A stretch of 64,000 bases of DNA from Streptomyces sp. V1I1 (GTDB lineage: Bacteria > Actinomycetota > Actinomycetes > Streptomycetales > Streptomycetaceae), in contig NZ_JAUSZH010000001.1 in the NCBI RefSeq assembly GCF_030817355.1, positions 7,016,501 through 7,080,500 on the forward strand. The letters are read 5' to 3'. Shown piece by piece: positions 8,999 to 17,595 of this stretch. Under the pieces are notes generated by a model, which was given only the letters and a program-made list of their open reading frames with translations, made no database searches and was not told where the DNA came from. Position 1 is the stretch's first letter; every line of letters begins with the position of its first letter. A program made the position numbers and the translations under genes.

Positions 8999-10705
8999 AT
9001 GACGTCCACGGTGCCCACCGCTGTCCAGCACACCGAAGCGCAGCCGCCGATCACCATGTTCGGTCCGGACTTTCCGTACGCGTACGACGATTTCCTCGCC
9101 CACCCGGCCGGCCTCGGCCAGATACCGGCGACCGAGCACGGCGCCGAGGTCGCGGTGATCGGCGGTGGGCTCTCCGGCCTGGTCGCCGCGTACGAGCTGA
9201 TGAAGATGGGCCTCAAGCCGGTCGTCTACGAGGCGGACCGGATCGGTGGCCGGCTGCGCACCGTCGGCTTCGAGGGCTGCGATCCCGAGCTGTCCGCCGA
9301 GATGGGCGCGATGCGCTTCCCGCCCTCCTCCACCGCGCTGCAGCACTACATCGACCTGGTGGGCCTGACGACGGAGCCCTTCCCCAACCCCCTCGCCCCC
9401 GGCACCCCGTCGACCGTCGTCGACCTCAAGGGCGAGTCGCACTACGCCGAGACCATCGACGATCTGCCGCAGGTCTACCGCGATGTGATGGACGCCTGGA
9501 ACGCCTGTCTGGAGGAGGGCGCCGACTTCTCCGACATGAACCGCGCCATGCGCGAGCGCGATGTTCCGCGCATCCGCGAGATCTGGGCGAAGCTGGTGGA
9601 GAAGCTCGACAACCAGACCTTCTACGGCTTCCTCTGCGAGTCCGAGGCCTTCAAGTCCTTCCGGCACCGCGAGATCTTCGGTCAGGTCGGCTTCGGCACG
9701 GGTGGCTGGGATACCGACTTCCCCAACTCCATCCTGGAGATCCTGCGCGTCGTCTACTCCGAGGCCGACGACCACCACCGTGGCATCGTCGAAGGCAGCC
9801 AGCAGCTGCCGCTGCGGCTCTGGGAGCGCGAGCCCGAGAAGATCGTGCACTGGGCGCAGGGCACGTCCCTGAAGTCCCTCCACGACGGCGACCCGCGCCC
9901 GGCCGTGACCCGGCTGCGCCGCACCGCGGGCAACCGGATCACCGTGACCGACGCCTCCGGCGACATCCGCACGTACCAGGCCGCCATCTTCACCGCGCAG
10001 TCCTGGATGCTGCTGTCCAAGATCGCCTGCGACGACTCGCTCTTCCCCATCGACCACTGGACGGCGATGGAGCGGACCCACTACATGGAGTCGTCCAAGC
10101 TCTTCGTTCCGGTCGACCGGCCCTTCTGGCTGGACAAGGCCGTTGACGACAGGGGGAATCCGACCGGCCGCGACGTCATGTCGATGACGCTCACCGACCG
10201 GATGACCCGCGGCACGTATCTGCTGGACAGCGGGCCTGACAAGCCCGCCGTCATCTGCCTCTCGTACACCTGGTGCGACGACAGCCTCAAGTGGCTGCCG
10301 CTGTCCGCGAACGAGCGGATGGAGGTCATGCTCAAGTCGCTCGGCGAGATCTACCCGAAGGTCGACATCCGCAGCCACATCATCGGCAACCCGGTGACCG
10401 TTTCCTGGGAGAACGAGCCGTACTTCATGGGCGCGTTCAAGGCGAACCTGCCCGGCCACTACCGCTACCAGCGGCGGCTGTTCACCCACTTCATGCAGGA
10501 CCGGCTGCCCGAGGACAAGCGCGGCGTCTTCCTGGCCGGCGACGACATCTCTTGGACGGCGGGCTGGGCCGAGGGCGCCGTACAGACCGCGCTGAACGCG
10601 GTGTGGGGTGTGATGACCCACTTCGGCGGTACGACCGACGCGAGCAACCCGGGTCCGGGCGACCTCTACGACGAGATCGCTCCGGTCGAGCTGCCGGAGG
10701 ACTGA
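8999..10705 (+). CDS. FAD-dependent amino acid oxidase/monooxygenase (tryptophan or phenylalanine 2-monooxygenase-like)
   Basis: Flavin amine-oxidase-family protein of 568 aa. ATG 8999 has AAGGAG 10 bp upstream. The FAD-binding Rossmann motif VIGGGLSGL (53-61) ends in Glu78, followed by the GGRLRT motif (83-88). The SAEMGAMRFPPSS block (99-111) is typical of L-amino acid oxidases and 2-monooxygenases, and the C-terminal flavin motif contains AGWAEGAVQTALNA. A relatively long N-terminal lead of about 50 residues resembles the tryptophan/phenylalanine 2-monooxygenases, which turn the amino acid into the corresponding acetamide. The adjacent amidase would then give the free acid. Substrate not provable from sequence. 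Confidence 0.88.
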   Translation: MTSTVPTAVQHTEAQPPITMFGPDFPYAYDDFLAHPAGLGQIPATEHGAEVAVIGGGLSGLVAAYELMKMGLKPVVYEADRIGGRLRTVGFEGCDPELSAEMGAMRFPPSSTALQHYIDLVGLTTEPFPNPLAPGTPSTVVDLKGESHYAETIDDLPQVYRDVMDAWNACLEEGADFSDMNRAMRERDVPRIREIWAKLVEKLDNQTFYGFLCESEAFKSFRHREIFGQVGFGTGGWDTDFPNSILEILRVVYSEADDHHRGIVEGSQQLPLRLWEREPEKIVHWAQGTSLKSLHDGDPRPAVTRLRRTAGNRITVTDASGDIRTYQAAIFTAQSWMLLSKIACDDSLFPIDHWTAMERTHYMESSKLFVPVDRPFWLDKAVDDRGNPTGRDVMSMTLTDRMTRGTYLLDSGPDKPAVICLSYTWCDDSLKWLPLSANERMEVMLKSLGEIYPKVDIRSHIIGNPVTVSWENEPYFMGAFKANLPGHYRYQRRLFTHFMQDRLPEDKRGVFLAGDDISWTAGWAEGAVQTALNAVWGVMTHFGGTTDASNPGPGDLYDEIAPVELPED

Positions 10706-10721
10706 GTCCGGGACTGAGCTT

Positions 10722-10760
10722 CCGTCCGGGGCCGGCCGCGATCCGGCCGGCCCCGGACGG
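10722..10760. terminator. Strong hairpin terminator
   Basis: Perfect 17-bp stem (CCGTCCGGGGCCGGCCG and complement) with a 5-nt loop, followed by TTATC. It lies between the stops of the monooxygenase gene and the converging DUF5995 gene. Confidence 0.9.
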
Positions 10761-10780
10761 TTATCAAACGATCAGGCGCC

Positions 10781-11458
10781 TCAGGGCCAGGGAGTGAGCA
10801 AACAGCGCCCGACGAGTCCGACTCCGGTGTCCAGCCGCTCGGTGAACTCCTCGGCCAGGCCCGGGAGTTCGCGTACGCCCCACAGCAGCCGCGCCGCCGA
10901 CCAGGCGCCGTCGCGGGCCCGGTCCAGGCTCCAGGAGCCGAGCAGATGCGTGAGCGGATCGGCGATCTCCAGCAGATCGGGGCCCGGCATCAGATCCTCG
11001 CGGATGCGCTCCTCCAGCAGGGTGAGAATGTCGCCCACGCGGTCGAACTCGCCCTCCAGATCGGCCGGTTCGCAGCCGAGGGCATGACAGGTGTCCACCA
11101 CCGCGAGGGCCAGATCGTGCCCGATGTGCGCATTGATGCCGGCGAGGGCGAACTGCAGCGGTCGTACACCGGGATGGCGCCGGTACTGGAACAGCGGCCG
11201 CCAGCAGGCCGGCGGGCGATGGCCCGCGGCCGCCGCGTCCACGGCCGTCAGATAGCGCCGCGCGAAAAGGACGTCCAGCGTCACGGCGGCGCGCCGGTCG
11301 GGGAACTCACCGCCGTCGATGCACCGGTCGATCTCCTCCGTCACGGCCAGATAGACGCGGTTGAAGACGGCCACCCCGTCCGTGGCCGGCCAGCTGGAGC
11401 GGAAGGAGTGCATCCGCTCCACCACGGTGTCGAGCGGGACCTGTTCCGTGTGCGCCAT
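10781..11458 (-). CDS. DUF5995-family protein
   Basis: Conserved actinobacterial protein of 225 aa. The ATG at 11458 (start MAHTEQVPLDTVVERM) is preferred; longer in-frame starts add a Gly/Arg/Pro-rich leader unlike the family. It is probably all-helical, with conserved-looking blocks FNRVYLAVTEEID and FALAGINAHIGHDLALAV, the latter rich in His/Asp residues that could bind metal. No signal peptide. Function unknown. It converges on the monooxygenase gene and is divergent from a secreted lyase gene. Confidence 0.75.
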   Translation of the reverse strand: MAHTEQVPLDTVVERMHSFRSSWPATDGVAVFNRVYLAVTEEIDRCIDGGEFPDRRAAVTLDVLFARRYLTAVDAAAAGHRPPACWRPLFQYRRHPGVRPLQFALAGINAHIGHDLALAVVDTCHALGCEPADLEGEFDRVGDILTLLEERIREDLMPGPDLLEIADPLTHLLGSWSLDRARDGAWSAARLLWGVRELPGLAEEFTERLDTGVGLVGRCLLTPWP

Positions 11459-11694
11459 GGTGGCAGCGTCCCAGCCATGGGCTCGGCGACGTGGTGCCGG
11501 GCCGGGGCTTCCCCAGAACGGGGGACCTGCGAATGGGTGTCGGCCCCGGCGCCGTACGCCGAGGTCCCCGAGTCCAGCTGGCGCGCAGTCCCATCCGTGA
11601 ATCGTGCGCGGGGCATTGTCACCCGTACCGGGTAGCCCTACGCTCGCACGGTCCCGTTCATGAATAACGTTCACATATCTGATGGGAGCGCTTG

Positions 11695-12978
11695 ATGACC
11701 GGAAGTCCCCGACGGCGCCTGGGAGTTGTACTCACCGCCGTGGCCGCCTGTGTCACCGTCCTCGTACCGATCGCGTCGTCCCAGGCAGCGGCGTCCAGCT
11801 CGCCCCGGGCGCCCAAGACCGTGGTGATGGACGGAAAGCGGCTCCTCCAGGCCAAGGCGCGGCTCGGCCACGGCGATCCGGCGCTGCGCAGGGCGGCCAA
11901 GGACCTGGTCGTCCGCGCGGACGGCTGGCTGGGGAAGGGGCCCTGGACGGTCGTGGACAAGCCCAAGCCCGCGCCGAGCGGCGACCCCCACGACTATCTG
12001 AGCCAGGCGCCCTACTGGTGGCCCTCGCAGCCCAAGACGCCCGAGAATCCCTGGGGTTGCCCGTACGTCCAGCGCGACGGCGAGCGCAATCCCGAGGTCG
12101 ACACCGGTACCGACCGGCCTGACATCGGCAAGGTCGTGGGCTCGGCCACCACGCTGAGCCTGGCGTGGTACTACACGGGCAAGAAGCAGTACGCCGAGCA
12201 CGCCTCGAAGGTCCTGCGCACCTGGTTCGTGGACCCCGCGACCCGGATGAACCCCCAGCTGAACCACGGGCAGTTCATCCCCTGCAAGTACGACGGCCGG
12301 GCCATCGGCATCATCGACTTCTCGCAGCAATACACCAGCGTCCTGGACGCCATCGCGATCCTGGACACGGGGGCACCCGGCTGGTCCAGGAGCGACCGGG
12401 CCGGTATGCGGGCCTGGAACGTGTCCTTCCTGGACTGGCTGGTGAACTCGCCCTTCGGCAAGCAGGAAGCGGCGGCCAAGAACAACCACGGCACCTTCCA
12501 CGACATGCAGGTCGCCGCGCTCGCGCTCGCCACCGGCGACAAGGAGCTGGCGCGCAAGGTCGTCCGCGACGCCCGCGGGCTGCGGATCGACCCGCAGATA
12601 GCGGCCGACGGCAGCCAGCCCCAGGAGCTCGCCCGGACCCGCAGCTGGCACTACTCCACCTTCGACCTGGTCGCGTACACCCGGCTCGCCGACATCGGCA
12701 GGCATGTCGGCGTCAACCTGTGGTCGTACGAAGGCCCGGACGGCCAGAGCTTGTTCAAGGCGGTCGACTATCTGCTGCCCGCCGCGACCGGGGCCGCCCG
12801 CTGGCCGCACCCCGAGCTCGAGTTCTACCGGTACGCGGCGAGCGATGTCGTGCACGCGGCCGCGGACGCCGGGGACCGCAGGGCCAAGGCGGCGGTGCCG
12901 CGGCTGGAGACGCCGCCGGGCGGAGACCTGTGGGCGCTGCGGCCCGCGGCGGAACAGCTGGACTCGATCGCGGGCTGA
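11695..12978 (+). CDS. Secreted alginate-lyase-family (alpha/alpha toroid) protein
   Basis: Predicted secreted polysaccharide lyase of 427 aa. ATG 11695 has GGGAG 7 bp upstream (an in-frame TTG lies 3 bp earlier). Residues 1-32 form a Sec signal (RRRLGVVLTAVAACVTVLV, then an Ala-rich cleavage zone). The mature part has the alginate lyase toroid signatures: SQAPYWWPSQ near residue 105 and the catalytic-type Asn-Asn-His at 263-265 in NNHGTFHDMQ. Polymer specificity (alginate or another uronate glycan) cannot be decided from sequence. Confidence 0.85.
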   Translation: MTGSPRRRLGVVLTAVAACVTVLVPIASSQAAASSSPRAPKTVVMDGKRLLQAKARLGHGDPALRRAAKDLVVRADGWLGKGPWTVVDKPKPAPSGDPHDYLSQAPYWWPSQPKTPENPWGCPYVQRDGERNPEVDTGTDRPDIGKVVGSATTLSLAWYYTGKKQYAEHASKVLRTWFVDPATRMNPQLNHGQFIPCKYDGRAIGIIDFSQQYTSVLDAIAILDTGAPGWSRSDRAGMRAWNVSFLDWLVNSPFGKQEAAAKNNHGTFHDMQVAALALATGDKELARKVVRDARGLRIDPQIAADGSQPQELARTRSWHYSTFDLVAYTRLADIGRHVGVNLWSYEGPDGQSLFKAVDYLLPAATGAARWPHPELEFYRYAASDVVHAAADAGDRRAKAAVPRLETPPGGDLWALRPAAEQLDSIAG

Positions 12979-13114
12979 TCCGGGGCCTGTCGCCTACCTC
13001 GCACCTTCCCGCAACGGGGGTCCGGGGCGAAGCCCCGAAAACAAGCCTCGCCGGCGATTGAGGCGCGGGGGCCGGGGCGGAGCCCCGGTTTCGGGAAGGG
13101 GCGGGTGGGGGACC
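12979..13114. repeat. Dispersed Streptomyces intergenic repeat (copy 1)
   Basis: The gap between converging genes holds a mosaic of GC-rich palindromic modules. Module A (13043-13086, GCCGGCGATTGAGG followed by GGGGCGGAGCCCC) and module B (13083-13112, CCCCGGTTTCGGGAAGGGGC) both recur at 59723-59765 (A, inverted) and 59926-59957 (B). They probably also act as transcription terminators. Confidence 0.75.
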
Positions 13115-14329
13115 TCAGGCCCGCCGCTCCGGCACGGCCGAACTCGGCGTACCCGACTTCGCGCTCTCCCGCCCCGCCGACCGCAGCACCCCCGCCCCAA
13201 GAACCAGGCCGAACGCAAGCGCCGTCACCAGGCCGAAGGAGACCACCAGGCTCGTCGCGTCGGCGACCGCGCCGATCGCCGAGGGGGCGATCAGTCCCGA
13301 GGTGTACGTGATGGTCGCGACGCCCGCGATCGCCTGGCTGGGGTTGGGGCCGCTGCGCCCCGCCGCCGCGAAGGCCAGCGGTACGACGACGGCGACACCG
13401 AGCCCGATGAAGGCGAATCCGGCCATCGCCACGGCCGGATGCGGCGCCACGACCACAAGGAGACCGCCCGCGGTGGCCAGCACACCGCCCACACGCACCG
13501 TCCGCACCGCTCCGAAGCGGTCCACGATCCGGTCGCCCGCGAACCGCGCCACCGCCATCGTCAGCGCGAAAGCCGTGGTCGACGCCGCCGCGAGACCGGC
13601 CGACGTGTCCATCACGTCCCGCAGATACACCGCCGACCAGTCCAGACTCGCGCCCTCCGCGAACACCGCGCAGAAGCCGATCGCCCCGATGACCAGCGCC
13701 GACCTGGGCGGCAGCGCGAACCTCGGCGGCGGCTCCTCGTCGGGCGCGCTGCGCAGATCCAGTACGCCCTGGCACGCGACCAGCCCGAGCGCGGTCAGCG
13801 TCCCGGCCGCGAGCGCGTGGTGCAGCCGTGCGTCGCTGCCAAGATGCGCGGCGAGCGTGCCGCCCGCCGAGCCGATCAGTGCGCCGGCGCTCCACATGCC
13901 GTGCAGCCCGGACATGATCGAGCGGTTCATGCGGTTCTCGATCTCGACGCCCAGGGCGTTCATCGCCACGTCCGACATCCCCGCCGATGCCCCGAACATG
14001 AAGAGCGCCGCGCACAGCGTGAGGAGATTCGGGGCGAAGGACGGCAGGACCAGCGCGAGGGTCCACAGGGAGAGCAACCCGCGCAGGGCGTTTCGCGCGC
14101 CGAAGCGGTGGCTGACCGCTCCGGCCAGCGGCATCGCCACGGATGCGCCGAGCGCGGGGAAGGCGAGCGCCAGACCGAGCTGGCCGGCGCTGACGGCCGC
14201 ATGGTCCTGAATCCAGGGGATACGGGTGGCGAAGCTGCCGGTGACCGCGCCGTGCACACAGAAGACCGCGGCGACGGCGTACCGCGCCCGCTTCAACTGT
14301 CCTTGCCCGAGGACCACTTCGTTCACCAT
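13115..14329 (-). CDS. MFS transporter (YbjJ/FucP-like)
   Basis: Major facilitator protein of 404 aa with about twelve membrane segments. It begins with a short cytoplasmic lead, then an AAVFCVHGAVTGSFATRIPW first helix. The loop between helices 2 and 3 holds the usual RFGARNALR-type motif. Divergent from a ROK-family regulator across a 90-bp gap with one clear dyad, the usual sign of a transporter controlled by its neighbour. The ROK partner suggests a sugar or sugar derivative as substrate or inducer (inference). Confidence 0.88.
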   Translation of the reverse strand: MVNEVVLGQGQLKRARYAVAAVFCVHGAVTGSFATRIPWIQDHAAVSAGQLGLALAFPALGASVAMPLAGAVSHRFGARNALRGLLSLWTLALVLPSFAPNLLTLCAALFMFGASAGMSDVAMNALGVEIENRMNRSIMSGLHGMWSAGALIGSAGGTLAAHLGSDARLHHALAAGTLTALGLVACQGVLDLRSAPDEEPPPRFALPPRSALVIGAIGFCAVFAEGASLDWSAVYLRDVMDTSAGLAAASTTAFALTMAVARFAGDRIVDRFGAVRTVRVGGVLATAGGLLVVVAPHPAVAMAGFAFIGLGVAVVVPLAFAAAGRSGPNPSQAIAGVATITYTSGLIAPSAIGAVADATSLVVSFGLVTALAFGLVLGAGVLRSAGRESAKSGTPSSAVPERRA

Positions 14330-14363
14330 GCCGATGCCCCTCCCGTCGACGTCGTGCGTAAAC

Positions 14364-14384
14364 TATCAGGAACCCTGCCTGATA
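14364..14384. promoter_or_regulatory. Dyad operator between MFS and ROK genes
   Basis: TATCAGG-N7-CCTGATA is a perfect 7-bp dyad centred at 14374. It lies 35 bp from the MFS start codon and 35 bp from the ROK ATG. It is the best candidate binding site for the ROK protein and could control both genes. Confidence 0.7.
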
Positions 14385-14418
14385 AATAGTGACGGAAGCG
14401 ATCTGGAAGGATTCCGGC

Positions 14419-15582
14419 ATGCCTGCATCCCCGAGCACCGCCCGGGCCATCAACGACCGGATCGCGCTTCAACTGCTTCAGCAGGAAGGCCCGTTGACAG
14501 CAGGGCAGCTGAAGACCATGACCGGACTCTCCCGTCCCACCGTCGCCGACCTGGTGGAGCGGCTGCAGGGGTCCGGCCTGATCCAGGTCGTCGGCGAGGC
14601 GGGCGCGCAGCGTCGCGGCCCCAATGCCCGGGTGTACGGGATCGTCGCCGACCGCGCGCACCTCGCCGCCCTCGACGTACGCACCCAGAGCGTCACCGTC
14701 GTCGTCGCCGATCTGCTCGGCGTCACCCTCGCCGAGGCCTCGCTTCCCATCGACGGCGACACCGGCACCGAACCCGCCGTCGAGCAGGCGGCCGCGCTGC
14801 TGGAGCGCACGGCCCGGGAGGCAGGCGCGGCCCGGCTGCACAGCGTCGGCATCGGCGCGCCCGGCCTGATCGACCCGGTCAGCGGCGAACTGCGCGACAC
14901 CACCGGCCTGCCCGCCTGGCACCGCAGCCTCGTCGCCGCCCTCCAGGAACGGCTGCCGGCCCGGGTCATCGTCGAGAACGAGACCAATCTGGCGGCCGTC
15001 GCGGAGAAGCGCCTCGGTGCGGCCGCCGACCGCGACACGTTCGTCTTCCTGTGGCTCGGTCACGGCGTGGGTGCCGCCCTCTTCCTGGACGGCAGGCTCC
15101 GCCGGGGCGCCTCGGGCGGCGCGGGAGAGATCGGGTTCCTGCCGGTGCCCGGCACGAAGGGAATTCCGTCCGCGGTCGACTGCGAGGGCGGCTTCCACTC
15201 GCTGGCCGGGTCCGCCGCGGTCTGTGCGCTCGCTGCCCGGCACGGCATCGAGGCTGACCGGCCCGAGGACCCCGCTGCCGCGGCGCTCGTACGCAAGGCC
15301 GTGGCATCCGGGCACGGCGGCTTCCTCGACGACCTCGCCCACCGGCTCTCCCTCGGCGTGGCCGCGGTCGCCGCCGTACTCGACCCGGGCTGTGTGGTCC
15401 TCGGCGGCGAGGTCGGCCACGCGGGCGGCGCGGAGTTGGCCGCCAGAGTCGAGTCCCGGCTGGCCGCGCTGTCCCCGCTGCGTACGGAGGTACGCGCCGG
15501 AAAGCTGGGCGGCGCCGCGGTCCTGAGCGGCGCCCTGATCACCGCGCGCGAGGCGGCGCAGGACGACCTCTTCGCCCGCTGA
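14419..15582 (+). CDS. ROK-family transcriptional regulator
   Basis: Repressor of 387 aa with an N-terminal winged helix (LQLLQQEGPLTAGQLKTM through GLSRPTVADLVERLQ, about 12-50) and a C-terminal ROK sugar-kinase-like domain (VGIGAPGLIDP, GHGVGAALFLDG). ATG 14419 has a GGAAGGA site; an in-frame GTG ten codons upstream overlaps the promoter. The Cys-rich zinc motif found in many ROK proteins is reduced to a single Cys in the VDCEGGFHS segment, so it may not bind zinc in the canonical way. Likely controls itself and the divergent MFS gene. Confidence 0.9.
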   Translation: MPASPSTARAINDRIALQLLQQEGPLTAGQLKTMTGLSRPTVADLVERLQGSGLIQVVGEAGAQRRGPNARVYGIVADRAHLAALDVRTQSVTVVVADLLGVTLAEASLPIDGDTGTEPAVEQAAALLERTAREAGAARLHSVGIGAPGLIDPVSGELRDTTGLPAWHRSLVAALQERLPARVIVENETNLAAVAEKRLGAAADRDTFVFLWLGHGVGAALFLDGRLRRGASGGAGEIGFLPVPGTKGIPSAVDCEGGFHSLAGSAAVCALAARHGIEADRPEDPAAAALVRKAVASGHGGFLDDLAHRLSLGVAAVAAVLDPGCVVLGGEVGHAGGAELAARVESRLAALSPLRTEVRAGKLGGAAVLSGALITAREAAQDDLFAR

Positions 15583-15625
15583 AGGGAGCCGAACGCCGGA
15601 CGCGGAAGGCTCAACGCCTCCCCGG

Positions 15626-15985
15626 TCAGCCCAGCCGCTGCGCCAGGAAGTCCTCAAAGGTGACCTTCCCAGCGGCCTGTTCGGGCGTCAGCTGGGCACC
15701 GCTGCGATAGCCCGCGTACGCCTTCCCGGCCAGCCGCACCGGCACGATCGGGCGACGCCGCCCGGTGGCGTGCAGACAAGCGCGTGCCAGATCCGCCGGC
15801 GGGCGGATCTGGGGGCCGCCCATGTCGTCCACCCGTCCCGCGGGCGCCCCGACGGCCAACTCGGCCAGCCGGTCGGCGACTTCACCCGAGTCGATCGGCT
15901 GCAGGCTCACCCCCGAGGGCAGCGGCAGCACCGGCAGCCGTGCCGCGCCCGCCAGCAGGCGCAGCACCAGGTCGTGGAGCGTGCC
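15626..15985 (-). pseudogene. C-terminal remnant of an NAD(P)-binding SDR/NmrA-like oxidoreductase
   Basis: About 120 residues from TLHDLVLRLLAGA to VTFEDFLAQRLG match the C-terminal half of atypical SDR proteins (HDLV, QPIDSGEVADRLAELA, GPQIRPPADLARA). The N-terminal Rossmann half with its GxxGxxG motif is absent, and the sequence upstream of 15985 is unlike the family. No plausible start with a ribosome site lies at the boundary. Read as a 5'-truncated gene left by a deletion; the orphan chitinase-type promoter at 16069-16109 points into it. Confidence 0.75.
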
Positions 15986-16068
15986 AGAGCGTGCGAAGCC
16001 CGACGGCGGCAAGGGCCGGTTTCCGCCGCCGGGCGGTCCACACCCCACGCTCCGCGGAGGTGTCGCAG

Positions 16069-16109
16069 AGACTAAAAGGACTAGACCAAAGCGTCAATAG
16101 GTCTGATCG
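16069..16109 (-). promoter_or_regulatory. Orphan chitinase-type promoter
   Basis: On the minus strand: -35 TTGACG (16097-16092), 17-bp spacer, -10 TAGTCT (16074-16069). It is flanked by copies of the chitinase 12-bp direct repeat: TGGTCTAGTCCT at 16088-16077 and a degenerate TCAGACCT before the -35. Geometry and much of the sequence equal the chitinase promoter at 31945-31985, yet no chitinase gene follows. Confidence 0.75.
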
Positions 16110-16229
16110 AGAAAGCCTGCCCAGGCGCTTGTCGGCCAGGTTGTGACCAGGCTTGTGAGCCAGCCCACAGCCGTTCACTCGCATGGCTCACGAGCGGGCG
16201 TGGCACACTTGCCCTGTATCAGCAGCAGC

Positions 16230-16355
16230 GCACTCCGGGGTCGGTGTAATTCCGAACCGGCGGTTACAGTCCGCGACCCGTCCGCATCCAGCGGCCGGTT
16301 GACCAGGTGAAATTCCTGGACCGACGGTGAAAGTCCGGATGGGAGGCAGTGCGCG
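16230..16355 (+). promoter_or_regulatory. FMN riboswitch (RFN element)
   Basis: All RFN hallmark blocks are present: the GGGGTCGGTGTAATTCCGAACCGGCGGT opening region (16237-16264, an aptamer helix plus conserved loop), ACAGTCCGCGACCCG, GACCAGGTGAAATTCCTGG, and the closing GACGGTGAAAGTCCGGATGGGAGGCAGTG block near 16323-16352. The remaining leader to 16509 can form hairpins (CCGGCATGCCGG at 16371-16382; GATCGCC with GGCGATC, 16394-16414) and ends in the ribD ribosome site. FMN probably lowers expression of the rib operon. Confidence 0.96.
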
Positions 16356-16509
16356 GCGGGCGGCCGTTTCCGGCATGCCGGCCGTAGTGGCTGATCGCCG
16401 TCCGTCGGCGATCGGTGTGCTCGGTCCCGGCGTCCTCGTGAATCGTTGTCCCGCTCTCTGTCGTCATCGACAGGCCCCGGAGTCCGTGCCCGAAAGGCAG
16501 GAGGACCCG

Positions 16510-17595
16510 GTGGCCACCGCAGCCGACCAAGACGCCATGCGCCGAGCCATCCGGCTCGCCGCCCGCGGACTCGGCTCCACCAGCCCCAACCCGGTTGTCG
16601 GGTGCGTCATCCTCGATGCCTCCGGACAGCCCGCCGGCGCCGGCTACCACCAGCGCGCCGGCGGTCCGCACGCCGAGATCCACGCCCTGCGCGACGCCGG
16701 TGACCGGGCCCTCGGCGGCACCGCGTACGTCACCCTCGAACCCTGCAACCACACGGGCCTCACCGGCCCCTGCGCCCAGGCGCTGATCGAGGCCGGAATC
16801 AGCCGGGTCGTGTACGCGGTCGGCGACCCGAACCCGCAGGCCACCGGCGGCGCCGACACGCTGCGCGCAGCCGGGGTCCAGGTCGAGCAGGGCCTGCTCG
16901 CCGACCAGGCCGAAGCGGGCAACATCGCCTGGCTCACCTCCGTACGCCTCGGCCGCCCCTACGTCCTGTGGAAGTACGCCGCCACCCTCGACGGCCGTAT
17001 CGCCGCGTGGGACCGCACCAGCCGATGGATCACCTCGCCCGAGTCCCGCGCCGACGTCCACCGGCTGCGCGCCGAGGCCGACGCGGTGATCGTCGGCTCG
17101 GGCACGATGCGTGCCGACGACCCGCACCTCGCGGTACGCGGCATCGATGACGCCGTACAGCCGCTGCGGGTCGTCGTAGACACCGAAGGCACCGCTGTGC
17201 AGCCCGGCGCCCGCGTCCTCGACGACGCCGCGCCGACCCTCATCGCGGTCGCCGAGGACGCCGAGACCCAACTGCCCGATGTCGTACGGCTACCGAGGGC
17301 CGGCCGGGGCCTGTCCGTACCGGCCCTGCTGAACGCCCTGCACCAGCGCGGCATCCGCTCCGTACTCCTCGAAGGCGGCCCGACTCTCGCCGGAGCCTTC
17401 GTCGCCGCGGGCGCCGTCGACAAGGTCGTCGGTTATCTCGCCCCCGTACTCCTCGGCGCGGGCCCCGCCGCCCTCGCCGACGCCGGAATCTCCACGATCA
17501 GCGAAGCGTTGCGGCTCGACATGAGCGAGACCGTGCGCATCGGCTCCGATCTGCGTATCACCGCCGTCCCCGCCACAGCCCCGAAGGAGCGCTGA
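16510..17595 (+). CDS. ribD: Bifunctional riboflavin deaminase/reductase RibD
   Basis: Catalyses deamination of diaminohydroxyphosphoribosylaminopyrimidine and then reduction of the ribosyl chain, the second and third steps to riboflavin. GTG 16510 sits 5 bp after AGGAGG; product 361 aa. The N-terminal deaminase carries zinc ligands His54 (HAE, 54-56), Cys79 and Cys88 (EPCNHTG, GPC). The C-terminal reductase begins near VLWKYAATLDGRI (about 148) and holds GSGTMRADDPHL and LLEGGPTLAGAF. First gene of the riboswitch-controlled operon; the stop abuts the ribE start. Confidence 0.97.
   Translation: MATAADQDAMRRAIRLAARGLGSTSPNPVVGCVILDASGQPAGAGYHQRAGGPHAEIHALRDAGDRALGGTAYVTLEPCNHTGLTGPCAQALIEAGISRVVYAVGDPNPQATGGADTLRAAGVQVEQGLLADQAEAGNIAWLTSVRLGRPYVLWKYAATLDGRIAAWDRTSRWITSPESRADVHRLRAEADAVIVGSGTMRADDPHLAVRGIDDAVQPLRVVVDTEGTAVQPGARVLDDAAPTLIAVAEDAETQLPDVVRLPRAGRGLSVPALLNALHQRGIRSVLLEGGPTLAGAFVAAGAVDKVVGYLAPVLLGAGPAALADAGISTISEALRLDMSETVRIGSDLRITAVPATAPKER

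Noticed and set aside
12825..14453. 542-codon minus-strand frame overlapping the MFS gene
   Set aside because: It is a GC-rich shadow in another frame; the 404-aa MFS frame has coherent membrane helices and the proper start.
16327..16509. N-terminal extension of RibD into the riboswitch
   Set aside because: The extra 61 codons would be encoded by the RFN element and expression platform; the GTG at 16510 has AGGAGG and matches RibD N-termini.
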